A DNA stretch of 64,000 nt, taken from positions 868,001 through 932,000 of the forward strand of contig NZ_SJSA01000002.1 of NCBI RefSeq assembly GCF_004766125.1. The letters are read 5' to 3'. Origin of the DNA: Duncaniella freteri (GTDB lineage Bacteria > Bacteroidota > Bacteroidia > Bacteroidales > Muribaculaceae). Shown here piece after piece: positions 1 through 8,368 of this stretch (position 1 is the stretch's first letter; the number at the start of each line of letters is the position of its first letter). The notes below the pieces were generated by a model that was given only the letters and a program-made list of their open reading frames with translations, did no database searches and was not told the origin of the DNA. The position numbers and the translations under genes were made by a program.

Positions 1-1
1 G

Positions 2-202
2 CAACCCAGTATTGAGTCACGCAATGAGGCGTGGGTACATCTTGATGCTGACTGTGCAGATGCTCTGAAGCAAATCGTATCTTGGACCGGTAATGGTGTC
101 ACCATCGGATCATTCGCAGAGGCAATCATCAAGACGCACCTTGCAGAGAACAAAGAGTTGCTTGAATCCATGAAGTCTGATGTTTTTAACAGTCAGCCAT
201 GA
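2..202 (+). CDS. DUF3408-type conjugal transfer protein, C-terminal end only
   Basis: An open frame enters from the left edge and stops at 200-202, giving the last 66 residues of a protein. The stretch reading ALKQIVSWTGNGVTIGSFAE, followed by AIIKTHLAENKELL, matches the C-terminal ribbon-helix-helix-like end of DUF3408 proteins, which sit just upstream of the traD/traE genes in Bacteroides conjugative transposons. The stop codon overlaps the ATG of the next gene (CCATGAG), so the two are probably translated together. The start lies outside the window. The family call rests on this short tail and on its position, so it is moderate. Confidence 0.6.
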   Translation, partial: QPSIESRNEAWVHLDADCADALKQIVSWTGNGVTIGSFAEAIIKTHLAENKELLESMKSDVFNSQP

Positions 203-924
203 GAGATATACTTCTTTCAGTGGTATTCATGCTCAACATGGGTTTCATCGTCCTATTTGCCATAGATTTTCTGAAGAGGTACAAAACCAATCAATCAGTT
301 GATAAGAATGTCGATGCAGGTGAGAATCCCAAAGATGTAACAGAGCATGAGCCTACATCCGCACCAGCACGCAAGGCAGGTGTCGGCAAAAGCAAATTCT
401 CAATGGATGATGTACGTAGGATTGCCGCTAAAGCATCTGAAAATGCAGTCTCTGAGTTTCTTGAAGAGATGGACATTGAAGATGTTGAGTTTGACGAAAC
501 CGAATCGTCTGTAAAACCTGCCCAACTCTCCCCAGAAGAGATAAAAGCTGCATTTGAGACAGACCAACGCATTGCTGATGAAATATCCGACAGTGATGAT
601 TCCATCGCTGTTCCCAATGCAACAGGCGCTGACTTCGATGAACTTGCCCGTGCTGAATTGATTCTTGGCCGTAAGACTGAGCCGACAACAGAGGAACATC
701 AGTATGTGGTCCGTGTCTTTGCGAATTTCAAGAATACAGAACTGATGGATCATATTCCCAGATATATCCTCGATAAACTCGATGAGTGCCAACGTAAGGT
801 TGAAGCCCTCGGAGTAAAGATTGAAACAACCACTCCGGAAAAAGTCTCAGTCAATTCATTTGACGAGTTTATAATCTCTGATTTTATCCCAAAATCTCAA
901 ACCTTAACCCCTACAACAAGATGA
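199..924 (+). CDS. Membrane-anchored conjugal transfer protein at the traD position
   Basis: A 241-residue protein with one N-terminal membrane segment (about residues 5-25) and a long acidic, charged cytoplasmic part rich in Glu and Asp. The middle (about 90-165) looks disordered and the last 80 residues are probably helical. I recognise no enzyme motif. Its place between a DUF3408 gene and traE (DUF4134) is where TraD-type proteins of Bacteroides conjugative elements lie, so a role as a small membrane component or regulator of the transfer machine is likely but inferred from position only. It overlaps both neighbours by 4 bp. Confidence 0.55.
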   Translation: MRDILLSVVFMLNMGFIVLFAIDFLKRYKTNQSVDKNVDAGENPKDVTEHEPTSAPARKAGVGKSKFSMDDVRRIAAKASENAVSEFLEEMDIEDVEFDETESSVKPAQLSPEEIKAAFETDQRIADEISDSDDSIAVPNATGADFDELARAELILGRKTEPTTEEHQYVVRVFANFKNTELMDHIPRYILDKLDECQRKVEALGVKIETTTPEKVSVNSFDEFIISDFIPKSQTLTPTTR

Positions 925-1259
925 ATCCCTTCAAATATCTCAAAGATAAAATCTCAAATATCAAGTGCCGTCTGACTCTGGCACTTCTCACCGCGCTCCT
1001 CAGCGCAACTCGTGCGTCAGCTGCCGGCAACGGGTTGAGTGGCATCAATGAAGCCACTTCAATGGTCACCTCCTATTTCGACCCGGGGACGAAACTGGTG
1101 TATGCCATCGGTGCCGTGGTTGGACTTATCGGCGGCATCAAGGTTTACTCCAAATGGTCGAGTGGCGACCCCGACACAAGCAAGACTGCCGCCTCTTGGT
1201 TCGGTGCCTGTATCTTCTTGATTGTAGCCGCCACAATCCTCCGCTCATTCTTCCTCTGA
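921..1259 (+). CDS. traE: Conjugative transposon protein TraE (DUF4134)
   Basis: A 112-residue membrane protein. Residues 17-35 form a hydrophobic signal-like segment ending in Ala-Ser-Ala, and two further membrane segments follow (about 53-70 and 90-110), separated by a KVYSKWSSGDPD loop. This is the DUF4134/TraE pattern of Bacteroides conjugative transposons, comparable in size and layout to VirB2-type pilin precursors. It is followed directly by the TraF gene, with a 3-bp overlap of TGA and ATG, as is usual in these operons. Confidence 0.88.
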   Translation: MNPFKYLKDKISNIKCRLTLALLTALLSATRASAAGNGLSGINEATSMVTSYFDPGTKLVYAIGAVVGLIGGIKVYSKWSSGDPDTSKTAASWFGACIFLIVAATILRSFFL

Positions 1260-1579
1260 TGGCTGAATATTCTATCAATAAAGGCATCGGAAGAAGTGTC
1301 GAGTACAAGGGTTTGAAAGCGCAGTATCTGTTCATCTTCGCCGGAGGATTGCTTGCAATGTTCGTGGTATTCGTCATCATGTACATCGTTGGAATATCGC
1401 AATGGATCTGCATCGGCTTCGGTGTCACGGCAACCTCAATCCTTGTGTGGCTTACCTTCCATCTCAATGCCAAGTATGGCGAATATGGTCTGATGAAACT
1501 CTCGGCGGTGAAATATCATCCGCGCTACATCATCAACCGCCTACGCCTCACACGACTAATCAGGAGTAAAAGAAAATGA
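1259..1579 (+). CDS. traF: Conjugative transposon protein TraF (DUF4133, VirB3-like)
   Basis: The protein starts MAEYSINKGIGRSVEYKGLK at the ATG overlapping the traE stop and has 106 residues; a longer upstream reading overlaps traE out of frame and is not needed. It has two adjacent membrane segments (about 23-45 and 50-68) and a basic C-terminal tail. This is the DUF4133/TraF family, a VirB3-like inner-membrane part that works with the VirB4-like ATPase encoded next. Its stop overlaps the start of traG (AAAATGAG). Confidence 0.87.
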   Translation: MAEYSINKGIGRSVEYKGLKAQYLFIFAGGLLAMFVVFVIMYIVGISQWICIGFGVTATSILVWLTFHLNAKYGEYGLMKLSAVKYHPRYIINRLRLTRLIRSKRK

Positions 1580-4083
1580 GAAACACACTACGAGCGACAA
1601 CGCTGGAGTCAAAACTCCCGCTGCTTGCGGTGGAACACGGTTGCATCATCTCAAAGGACGCGGACATTACCGTGGCCTTTGAGGTGAGCCTCCCGGAACT
1701 TTTCACCGTAACGTCAGCCGAATATGAGTCGATGCACGCCGCATGGTGCAAGGCAATCAAAGTGTTGCCTCACTTCTCGGTGGTGCATAAGCAGGACTGG
1801 TTCATGAGCGAGACCTACAAGCCGGAACTACAGAAGGAGGATTTATCATTCCTTGACCGGAGCTTTGAACGCCACTTCAACGAGCGGCCATATCTCGCCC
1901 ACAAATGCTACCTGTTCCTTACCAAGACAACGAAGGAGAGGATGCGCCAGCAGAGCAACTTCTCCACCCTCTGCCGTGGGCGGCTCACTCCAAAGGAACT
2001 GAATCACGAGATGGTTGTGAAGTTCATGGAGTCGGTCGAACAGTTTGAGAGAATCATCAACGATACCGGCTATATCAAGTTGCGTCGCCTTTCAGATGAT
2101 GAGATTGTCGGAACAGAATCCACCTCCGGAATCATTGAGAAATATATGTCGCTATCAATGGGTGATGTAAATTGCCTCGAAGACATTGACCTCTCGGCGA
2201 AGGAGATGAGAATCGGTGATAAGATGCTGTGCCTGCACACACTTTCTGACACAAATGATCTCCCCGGTAAGGTCAGCACCGACAACAGATATGAACGATT
2301 ATCGACTGACCGCTCTGATTGCCGATTGAGTTTCGCTTCCCCCGTGGGGTTGCTTCTTCCCTGCAACCACATCTACAATCAGTATATCCTGATTGATGAC
2401 CATGACGAGAACTTGGCAAGGTTTGAGAAGACTGCAAGGAACATGAATTCCCTCTCGAAGTACAGCCGGAGCAATGCCATCAACAAGGAATGGATAGACC
2501 GCTACTTGAACGAGGCTCATTCTTACAGCCTTATCTCGGTGCGCTGCCATTGCAACATAATGGCATGGTCGGATGATGCCGAGGAACTGCGGCGAATCAA
2601 GAATGAGGTGGGCGGCCAGCTGGCGACAATGGGGTGTATGCCCCGGCATAACACCATCGACTGCCCGACGCTGTTCTGGTCAGCGATGCCCGGCAACGAG
2701 GCTGACTTCCCTGCGGAGGAATCCTTCTACACGTTCATCGAACCTGCGGTTTGCTTTTTCACTGCCGAAACCAATTACCGCTCATCTTTATCGCCCTTCG
2801 GAATAAAGATGGTGGACAGGCTGACCGGAAAGCCGGTGCATCTTGACATCTCCGATGAACCGATGAAACGTGGCATAACAACAAACCGCAACAAGTTCAT
2901 CTTGGGTCCGTCGGGTAGCGGAAAGTCTTTCTTCACCAACCACTTCACCCGACAATATTACGAGCAAGGCTCGCACATATTGCTGATTGATACAGGTAAT
3001 TCATACGAAGGTCTGTGTAATCTGATCCACAACCGCACTCATGGCAAGGACGGGATTTACTACACCTATACGGAGGATAACCCCATATCTTTCAATCCGT
3101 TTTTCACGGATGATGGGGTGTTCAATGTGGAGAAGAAAGACTCGATAAAGACGCTGCTTCTGACCCTTTGGAAATCTGAGGATGACAGGGTGACGAAGAC
3201 GGAATCCGGTGAGTTAGGCTCGGCATTGTCAATGTTCCTCGACAAGATGGCGAAAGACAAGGAAATCGTCCCCTGCTTCAACTCATTCTATGAGTTCATG
3301 CGCGACGAATATAAGGTTGAAATGGCAAACCGTCCGATACCCATCTACAGACAGGACTTCGACATTGACAATTTCCTGACTACACTCCGGCAATACTATC
3401 ATGGCGGTCGCTTCGACTTCCTGCTCAATTCAAAAGAGAACATAGACCTGCTCAACAAGCGGTTTGTGGTCTTTGAAATTGACGCGATACGCGACAATAA
3501 AGACCTTTTCCCTGTAGTGACTATCATCATCATGGAGGCTTTCATCAACAAGATGCGAAGGCTGAAAGGTATCCGTAAAGTCCTTATCTGCGAGGAGGCG
3601 TGGAAGGCTCTTTCTACGGCAAATATGGCAGAATACATGAGGTACATGTTTAAGACGGTTCGTAAGTATTTCGGTGAGGCTGTGGTGGTTACGCAGGAGG
3701 TTGACGATATTATCTCGTCACCGATTGTCAAGGAGACCATCATCAACAACTCCGACTGCAAGATTCTTCTGGATCAACGCAAATATATGAACCGTTTCGA
3801 CCAGATTCAGGAGCTGCTCGGTCTTACCGACAAGGAGAAAGCCCAGATTCTCAGTATCAACATGGCGAACAATCCGAACCGGCTATATAAAGAGGTATGG
3901 ATAGGACTCGGAGGCACTCAATCAGCCGTCTATGCCACGGAGGTGTCGGGTGAGGAATACTACTGCTATACCACTGAGGAGACAGAGAAGGTCGAAGTGC
4001 AGCGGCTCGCCGCCAAACTCGGAGGCAACCTCGAAATGGCTATCCGCATGATGGCACAGGCGAGAAGGGAGGGCGCGACATGA
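1576..4083 (+). CDS. traG: TraG, VirB4-family conjugation ATPase
   Basis: An 835-residue cytoplasmic ATPase that energises assembly or transport by the type IV secretion machine. The Walker A motif LGPSGSGKSFF lies near residue 443, and a Walker B-like stretch, VLICEEAWKAL, near residue 670 is typical of VirB4/TraC ATPases. The later segment VVVTQEVDDIISSP matches the family's conserved sensor region. Length is normal for Bacteroides TraG. It overlaps traF and a small gene after it by 4 bp each, so it sits in the middle of a translationally coupled operon. Confidence 0.95.
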   Translation: MRNTLRATTLESKLPLLAVEHGCIISKDADITVAFEVSLPELFTVTSAEYESMHAAWCKAIKVLPHFSVVHKQDWFMSETYKPELQKEDLSFLDRSFERHFNERPYLAHKCYLFLTKTTKERMRQQSNFSTLCRGRLTPKELNHEMVVKFMESVEQFERIINDTGYIKLRRLSDDEIVGTESTSGIIEKYMSLSMGDVNCLEDIDLSAKEMRIGDKMLCLHTLSDTNDLPGKVSTDNRYERLSTDRSDCRLSFASPVGLLLPCNHIYNQYILIDDHDENLARFEKTARNMNSLSKYSRSNAINKEWIDRYLNEAHSYSLISVRCHCNIMAWSDDAEELRRIKNEVGGQLATMGCMPRHNTIDCPTLFWSAMPGNEADFPAEESFYTFIEPAVCFFTAETNYRSSLSPFGIKMVDRLTGKPVHLDISDEPMKRGITTNRNKFILGPSGSGKSFFTNHFTRQYYEQGSHILLIDTGNSYEGLCNLIHNRTHGKDGIYYTYTEDNPISFNPFFTDDGVFNVEKKDSIKTLLLTLWKSEDDRVTKTESGELGSALSMFLDKMAKDKEIVPCFNSFYEFMRDEYKVEMANRPIPIYRQDFDIDNFLTTLRQYYHGGRFDFLLNSKENIDLLNKRFVVFEIDAIRDNKDLFPVVTIIIMEAFINKMRRLKGIRKVLICEEAWKALSTANMAEYMRYMFKTVRKYFGEAVVVTQEVDDIISSPIVKETIINNSDCKILLDQRKYMNRFDQIQELLGLTDKEKAQILSINMANNPNRLYKEVWIGLGGTQSAVYATEVSGEEYYCYTTEETEKVEVQRLAAKLGGNLEMAIRMMAQARREGAT

Positions 4084-4217
4084 AAATACTTCTGAAAACT
4101 GTTGGCGCTCTCACTCTCGGGATATTGGCAAGTGTGACAATTCTAATAACATTCCCTTTGCTCCTGCTCTACGTGGGAGTAAAGATGATCGGAGGCATGG
4201 CTTCCAAAATCAACTAA
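4080..4217 (+). CDS. Small single-pass membrane protein between traG and traI
   Basis: A 45-residue reading frame starts at the ATG that overlaps the traG stop (GACATGAAA). It encodes MKILLKTVGALTLGILASVT followed by a strongly hydrophobic stretch and the short tail MIGGMASKIN. One membrane helix covers most of the protein. Translational coupling and operon placement suggest a real gene. I do not recognise the family, and its role, perhaps a small membrane part of the transfer channel, is inferred from position. Confidence 0.55.
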   Translation: MKILLKTVGALTLGILASVTILITFPLLLLYVGVKMIGGMASKIN

Positions 4218-4228
4218 AACCCAAAATC

Positions 4229-4576
4229 GTGAATAATTTTTTCAAAAACCTAAAACACCGCAGTTGGTGGACTCAAAACAAAGACATGGTCTTTGAGTTC
4301 GATGAAATCAAAGGAATCCATGTCGTGACTGTGAAACAGTATGGCTGCTTCAGAAGCAAGGAACGTTCATACATTCTTACCCCTACCAGCTCAGACCGTG
4401 TGGCAACATTCAACGGAACTAACGGGCCGGTAACAATCGGTATCACCGCAAGTGGTGATGAGATTTTCGTGACACCACAGGGAATCTTCATGACCGACTA
4501 TCATTCAGCGGACAAGCAGAACGAGGATGCAAAAGGAATCAATCCCGATGATGCACCCAAAGTAACAATCATATAA
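4229..4576 (+). CDS. Conjugal transfer operon protein of unknown function at the traH position
   Basis: A 115-residue soluble protein that appears to start at a GTG codon; no in-frame ATG lies near the beginning. The sequence is beta-rich (ILTPTSSDRVATFNG, ITASGDEIFVTPQGIF) without signal peptide or membrane segment. It lies between TraG and TraI, where Bacteroides elements carry TraH-like small proteins, but I cannot confirm that family from sequence alone. Ten bases separate it from traI. Confidence 0.55.
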   Translation: MNNFFKNLKHRSWWTQNKDMVFEFDEIKGIHVVTVKQYGCFRSKERSYILTPTSSDRVATFNGTNGPVTIGITASGDEIFVTPQGIFMTDYHSADKQNEDAKGINPDDAPKVTII

Positions 4577-4586
4577 TCGAACCATA

Positions 4587-5225
4587 ATGAAGCAATTAAA
4601 AATTCTTCTCACGGTATTTGCTTTCGCCCTACTCTTTGGAGTGGGCAAAGCCAATGCCCAGTGGACGGTGATTGACCCGTCAAACATCGCCCAAAGCATC
4701 GTAAATAACTCCAAATCACTTGTTCAGGAAACATCTACGGCTCAGAATATGATTAAAAATTTTCAGGAGACCGTGAAAATTTACCAGCAGGCGAAGAAGT
4801 ATTACGATGCTCTCCAGTCTGTCAACAATCTCGTCCGCGATGCCCGAAAGGTGCAACAGACAATCCTGATGCTCGGCAATATCTCCGGCTACTACGTCAA
4901 CAACTTCCAGAAGATGCTCACGGATCCGAACTTCACATCTTCGGAACTTTCGGCAATCGCGTCCGGATATACCCGAATATTGGAGGAAGCCAATGGCGTG
5001 CTTGGAGATTTAAAGCAGGTCGTCAATATCACGACTCTATCCATGACTGATAAAGACCGTATGGATGTTGTCGATGATTGCTACAAGGAGATGAAGCGGT
5101 TGAAGAATCTCACGGCATATTACACCAACAAGAACATCAGCGTGTCATATCTCCGTGCAAAGAAAAAGGCCGATACCCAGAGGGTTGTCAGCTTGTATGG
5201 AGACGGATCTGAAAAATACTGGTAA
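4587..5225 (+). CDS. traI: Conjugative transposon protein TraI (DUF4141)
   Basis: A 212-residue secreted protein with a clear signal peptide (cleavage after KANAQ, about residue 25). The mature part is mostly helical, with conserved segments QNMIKNFQETVKIYQQAKKY and NISGYYVNNFQKML, matching DUF4141. In the Bacteroides machine this periplasmic protein is placed next to the VirB6-like TraJ and is comparable to VirB5-like subunits. Its stop overlaps the traJ start. Confidence 0.88.
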   Translation: MKQLKILLTVFAFALLFGVGKANAQWTVIDPSNIAQSIVNNSKSLVQETSTAQNMIKNFQETVKIYQQAKKYYDALQSVNNLVRDARKVQQTILMLGNISGYYVNNFQKMLTDPNFTSSELSAIASGYTRILEEANGVLGDLKQVVNITTLSMTDKDRMDVVDDCYKEMKRLKNLTAYYTNKNISVSYLRAKKKADTQRVVSLYGDGSEKYW

Positions 5226-6253
5226 TGCCTATGCCCAATACTATCTTATGTGCCATTGATTTTTCAAACCTGCACACTATCCTCCGCTCGCTCTATGATG
5301 AGATGATGCCGTTGTGTGAAGAAATGTCGGGGGTAGCTCAGGGAATTGCCGGATTAGGTGCGCTGTTCTATGTGGCATACCGCGTATGGCAGTCACTCGC
5401 AAGAGCCGAACCGATTGATGTATTCCCTCTGCTTCGCCCCTTTGTTATTGGATTCTGCATCATGTTTTTTCCTACAGTAGTGTTAGGGACAATCAACACG
5501 GTAATGTCTCCGATTGTGCAGGGTACGGCATCAATGCTTGAAGGTCAGACACTCGATATGCAAAAGTATCGAGAGGAAAAAGACCGGTTGGAGTATGAAC
5601 AGATGATGAATGACCCCTCCACCGCCTATTTGGTTGATGATGCTGAATTTGACAGGCAGATTGACGAATTGGGCGTAACTGAAATAGGTACTGCCGCCGG
5701 AATGTATATTGAAAGAGGAATGTATAAGGTGAAGAAAGCTATTCAGAATTTCTTTCGCGAACTACTGGAAATGCTTTTCCAAGCTGCATCCCTAACGATA
5801 GATACCATACGAACATTCTTCTTGGTAGTGCTGTCAATCCTCGGACCGATTGCCTTTGCTCTATCCGTATGGGATGGATTTCAGTCAACTCTACCCCAGT
5901 GGATATGTCGCTATATTCAGACCTACCTCTGGCTTCCGGTAGCTGACCTGTTCAGTACAATACTCGCCAAAATCCAAGTTTTGATGTTGCAGAATGACAT
6001 TTCGGAATTGACTAATAATCCGAATGTTGACATTGACGGGACAAACAGTGCGTATGTCATCTTCATGATTATTGGCATCATCGGATACTTCACAATTCCC
6101 ACTGTAGCAGGCTGGATTATTCAGGCCGGTGGCATGGGTAGCTATAACAGGAATGTCAATAATGCCGCTCTACAAGGCGGCTCATGGGCAGGTTCAATTG
6201 CAGGTGGAGTCGCTGGAAATGTTGCAGGTCGCGCCGGGAAATTGCTCAAATAG
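5225..6253 (+). CDS. traJ: Conjugative transposon protein TraJ (VirB6/TrbL-like polytopic membrane protein)
   Basis: A 342-residue inner-membrane protein with at least five membrane segments, the main ones near residues 40-60, 75-95, 195-220, 235-255 and 275-300. A charged loop near 115-165 contains KYREEKDRLEYEQMMNDP. The C-terminus is Gly/Ala rich. Layout and length fit the TraJ/VirB6 component that forms the inner-membrane channel. In most such operons traK follows at once; here a DNA methyltransferase gene has been placed between them, starting 14 bp after the traJ stop. Confidence 0.9.
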   Translation: MPMPNTILCAIDFSNLHTILRSLYDEMMPLCEEMSGVAQGIAGLGALFYVAYRVWQSLARAEPIDVFPLLRPFVIGFCIMFFPTVVLGTINTVMSPIVQGTASMLEGQTLDMQKYREEKDRLEYEQMMNDPSTAYLVDDAEFDRQIDELGVTEIGTAAGMYIERGMYKVKKAIQNFFRELLEMLFQAASLTIDTIRTFFLVVLSILGPIAFALSVWDGFQSTLPQWICRYIQTYLWLPVADLFSTILAKIQVLMLQNDISELTNNPNVDIDGTNSAYVIFMIIGIIGYFTIPTVAGWIIQAGGMGSYNRNVNNAALQGGSWAGSIAGGVAGNVAGRAGKLLK

Positions 6254-6267
6254 CCTTATATACGACT

Positions 6268-7425
6268 ATGGACAGCAATGGTCTGACAGTGCTGTCTCTT
6301 TTCGACGGCATGTCATGCGGTGCCATCGCCCTACGGGAAGCCGGAATAAAGGTCAAACAGTATTTTGCATCAGAGATTGATAAGGCTGCCATAATTCAGG
6401 CAACTCACAATTTTCCCGACACCATTCAACTGGGAAGCGTTGTAAATCTTTCGGCTGCTAATCTGCCCAAGATAGACCTGCTGATTGGAGGCTCTCCATG
6501 TCAAGGATTCAGTTTTGCCGGCAAACAGATGAATTTCAAAGATCCGCGAAGCGTGCTGTTTTTTGAATATGTCCGAATTCTCAATGAGATAAGAGCCTAC
6601 AATCCAGATGTAAAATTCCTTTTGGAAAATGTCAGGATGCGTGCTGAGTATGAGAATGTCATAAGCAGCCATCTGGGACTACAGCCTGTCGCAATCAATT
6701 CATCTCTTGTGTCCGCGCAAAACCGACTCCGTCTCTATTGGACAAACATACTGACCGCAGCAACTCCACATCTCTTTGGCGAAACAGTTTTCACTGCAAT
6801 CCCTCAGCCCAAGGATAAGGGAATATACCTTCGTGATGTGCTTGATGATGTGGCTGACACTCGATATTTTCTTTCAAGGAAGGACATTGAGAAATTGGAG
6901 AAACAGATTGCCTATGAATCTGAAAACCAAAAGTCATTATCTGAGGAACAATTCATGGAACTGTTCAGAGATATTGATTTTTGCGAAACTTACGCATTGG
7001 CTCCTGTATCTTGTTTCTGTCCGGAAAATTGGATTTCAAACCATATCATCCGTCCGTCTCCCGAGATTGAAAGATTCCCGGTGTCTGCGATACAAAACGG
7101 TAGAGCAATCAGAGATTGCTCATCGAAAACTGATTCAACCGTAATTATCTCCGGTGCCATAGTGTCACCACAGTTTGGCGGAGGATTCAGACCTATATTA
7201 TCAGGTAAAGCCCCTTGTTTGCTTGCCACTTCAAGCAATTCAGCGGCTTGCCTGATTATCAATGGCGATGATATGGTGCTGAGGCGGCTGACTCCAAAAG
7301 AATGTTGCCGTCTTCAGACAATTCCAGACTGGTATGAATGGGTATGTAGTGAACCTCAGATCTATAAAATGCTCGGCAACGGATGGACAGTGGATGTTAT
7401 AAGCCACATCCTGCAATTTTTATAA
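6268..7425 (+). CDS. Orphan DNA (cytosine-5) methyltransferase inside the tra operon
   Basis: A 385-residue C5 methyltransferase, taking the ATG at 6268 (MDSNGLTVLSLFDGMSCG) as the start. The longer upstream reading only overlaps traJ. Motif I is LSLFDGMSCG, catalytic motif IV is GGSPCQGFSFAG, motif VI is LLENVRM, motif VIII is QNRLRLYW, and IX and X are RRLTPKECCRLQ and KMLGNGWTVDVI. All key residues are present. No endonuclease gene is adjacent; the neighbours are traJ and traK on the same strand. A plausible job is to protect the element's DNA from host restriction on transfer, which is inference. Confidence 0.92.
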   Translation: MDSNGLTVLSLFDGMSCGAIALREAGIKVKQYFASEIDKAAIIQATHNFPDTIQLGSVVNLSAANLPKIDLLIGGSPCQGFSFAGKQMNFKDPRSVLFFEYVRILNEIRAYNPDVKFLLENVRMRAEYENVISSHLGLQPVAINSSLVSAQNRLRLYWTNILTAATPHLFGETVFTAIPQPKDKGIYLRDVLDDVADTRYFLSRKDIEKLEKQIAYESENQKSLSEEQFMELFRDIDFCETYALAPVSCFCPENWISNHIIRPSPEIERFPVSAIQNGRAIRDCSSKTDSTVIISGAIVSPQFGGGFRPILSGKAPCLLATSSNSAACLIINGDDMVLRRLTPKECCRLQTIPDWYEWVCSEPQIYKMLGNGWTVDVISHILQFL

Positions 7426-7448
7426 AAACATTTACTAATTAAATTTAC

Positions 7449-8072
7449 GTGGAATTCAAATCACTCAAAAACATAGAAACCTCCTTTCGCCAAATCAGGC
7501 TGTTCGGAATAGTGATGCTGTGTGCTTGTGCTGTGATTGCCATTTCATCGGTATGTTTCTCTCTCAGTTTTGCAGAGAAGCAGCGTGAGAAGATTTATGT
7601 CCTTGACAATGGCAAGTCTCTAATGCTTGCCTTGTCACAGGACATGAGTCAAAACCGTCCGGCGGAGGCTCGCGAACACGTGCGCCGTTTCCATGAGTTG
7701 TTTTTCACTCTATCTCCGGACAAATCAGCAATTCAGCATAACATTGACCGTGCGCTGATACTGGCCGACAAGAGTGCATACAACTACTATACCGATTTTG
7801 TCGAAAAGGGATATTACAACCGTATAATCGCCGGCAATATCAACCAAGTTCTTCAGGTTGACAGCGTTGTATGTGATTTCAATAATTATCCCTATATAGC
7901 CAAGACATACGCGAAAGAAATGATTATACGCCAGAGCAATGTGACTATGCGAAGTTTGATTACAACCTGTAGGCTCACAAACTCATCCCGCTCTGACGAT
8001 AATCCAAACGGATTTATAATCGAAGGTCTGACAATTCTTGAAAACAAGGATTTACAGACCGTCAAACGCTAA
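7449..8072 (+). CDS. traK: Conjugative transposon protein TraK (VirB8-like)
   Basis: A 207-residue protein beginning at a GTG codon (VEFKSLKNIETSFRQIRLFG). One membrane anchor spans about residues 22-45, followed by a periplasmic domain. The segment NGKSLMLALSQDMSQNRPAE and the later DNNPYIAKTYAKEMI-type region match TraK of Bacteroides conjugative transposons, the counterpart of VirB8/TraJ-type bridge proteins. It follows the methyltransferase by 23 bp and precedes traL by 8 bp. Confidence 0.9.
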   Translation: MEFKSLKNIETSFRQIRLFGIVMLCACAVIAISSVCFSLSFAEKQREKIYVLDNGKSLMLALSQDMSQNRPAEAREHVRRFHELFFTLSPDKSAIQHNIDRALILADKSAYNYYTDFVEKGYYNRIIAGNINQVLQVDSVVCDFNNYPYIAKTYAKEMIIRQSNVTMRSLITTCRLTNSSRSDDNPNGFIIEGLTILENKDLQTVKR

Positions 8073-8080
8073 ACAACAAG

Positions 8081-8368
8081 ATGAAATTATCCAACATACG
8101 GAGTGCCATATATAATAAGGTGTGGCACTCGCCAAAAACACGTCTCTCTAACTTTCTGAAAGGTAAGTGTGATGAGTTGCCCCATAAGCAACGGCTTATT
8201 GTCGTAACCGCTCTGTTCTCGGTATTCATTCTCGTAGCCTTCTTCGTGTTTGGGAATGCCTGCTATAAAATGGGCGCACGTCAAGCCCGGCATACATTCG
8301 ACATCGAGCACATAGAAGGAATAGACATTCAGCAACCTGTAAATACTGTTGCCCATGAAGTGGATTGA
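8081..8368 (+). CDS. traL: TraL-like small membrane protein of the transfer operon
   Basis: A 95-residue protein with a basic N-terminus (KVWHSPKTRLSNFLKGKCDE), one membrane segment (about 46-66) and a short periplasmic tail. Size, topology and its place between traK and traM match TraL (DUF3989 type). The family match is by position and topology more than by motif. It overlaps traM by 14 bp. Confidence 0.7.
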   Translation: MKLSNIRSAIYNKVWHSPKTRLSNFLKGKCDELPHKQRLIVVTALFSVFILVAFFVFGNACYKMGARQARHTFDIEHIEGIDIQQPVNTVAHEVD

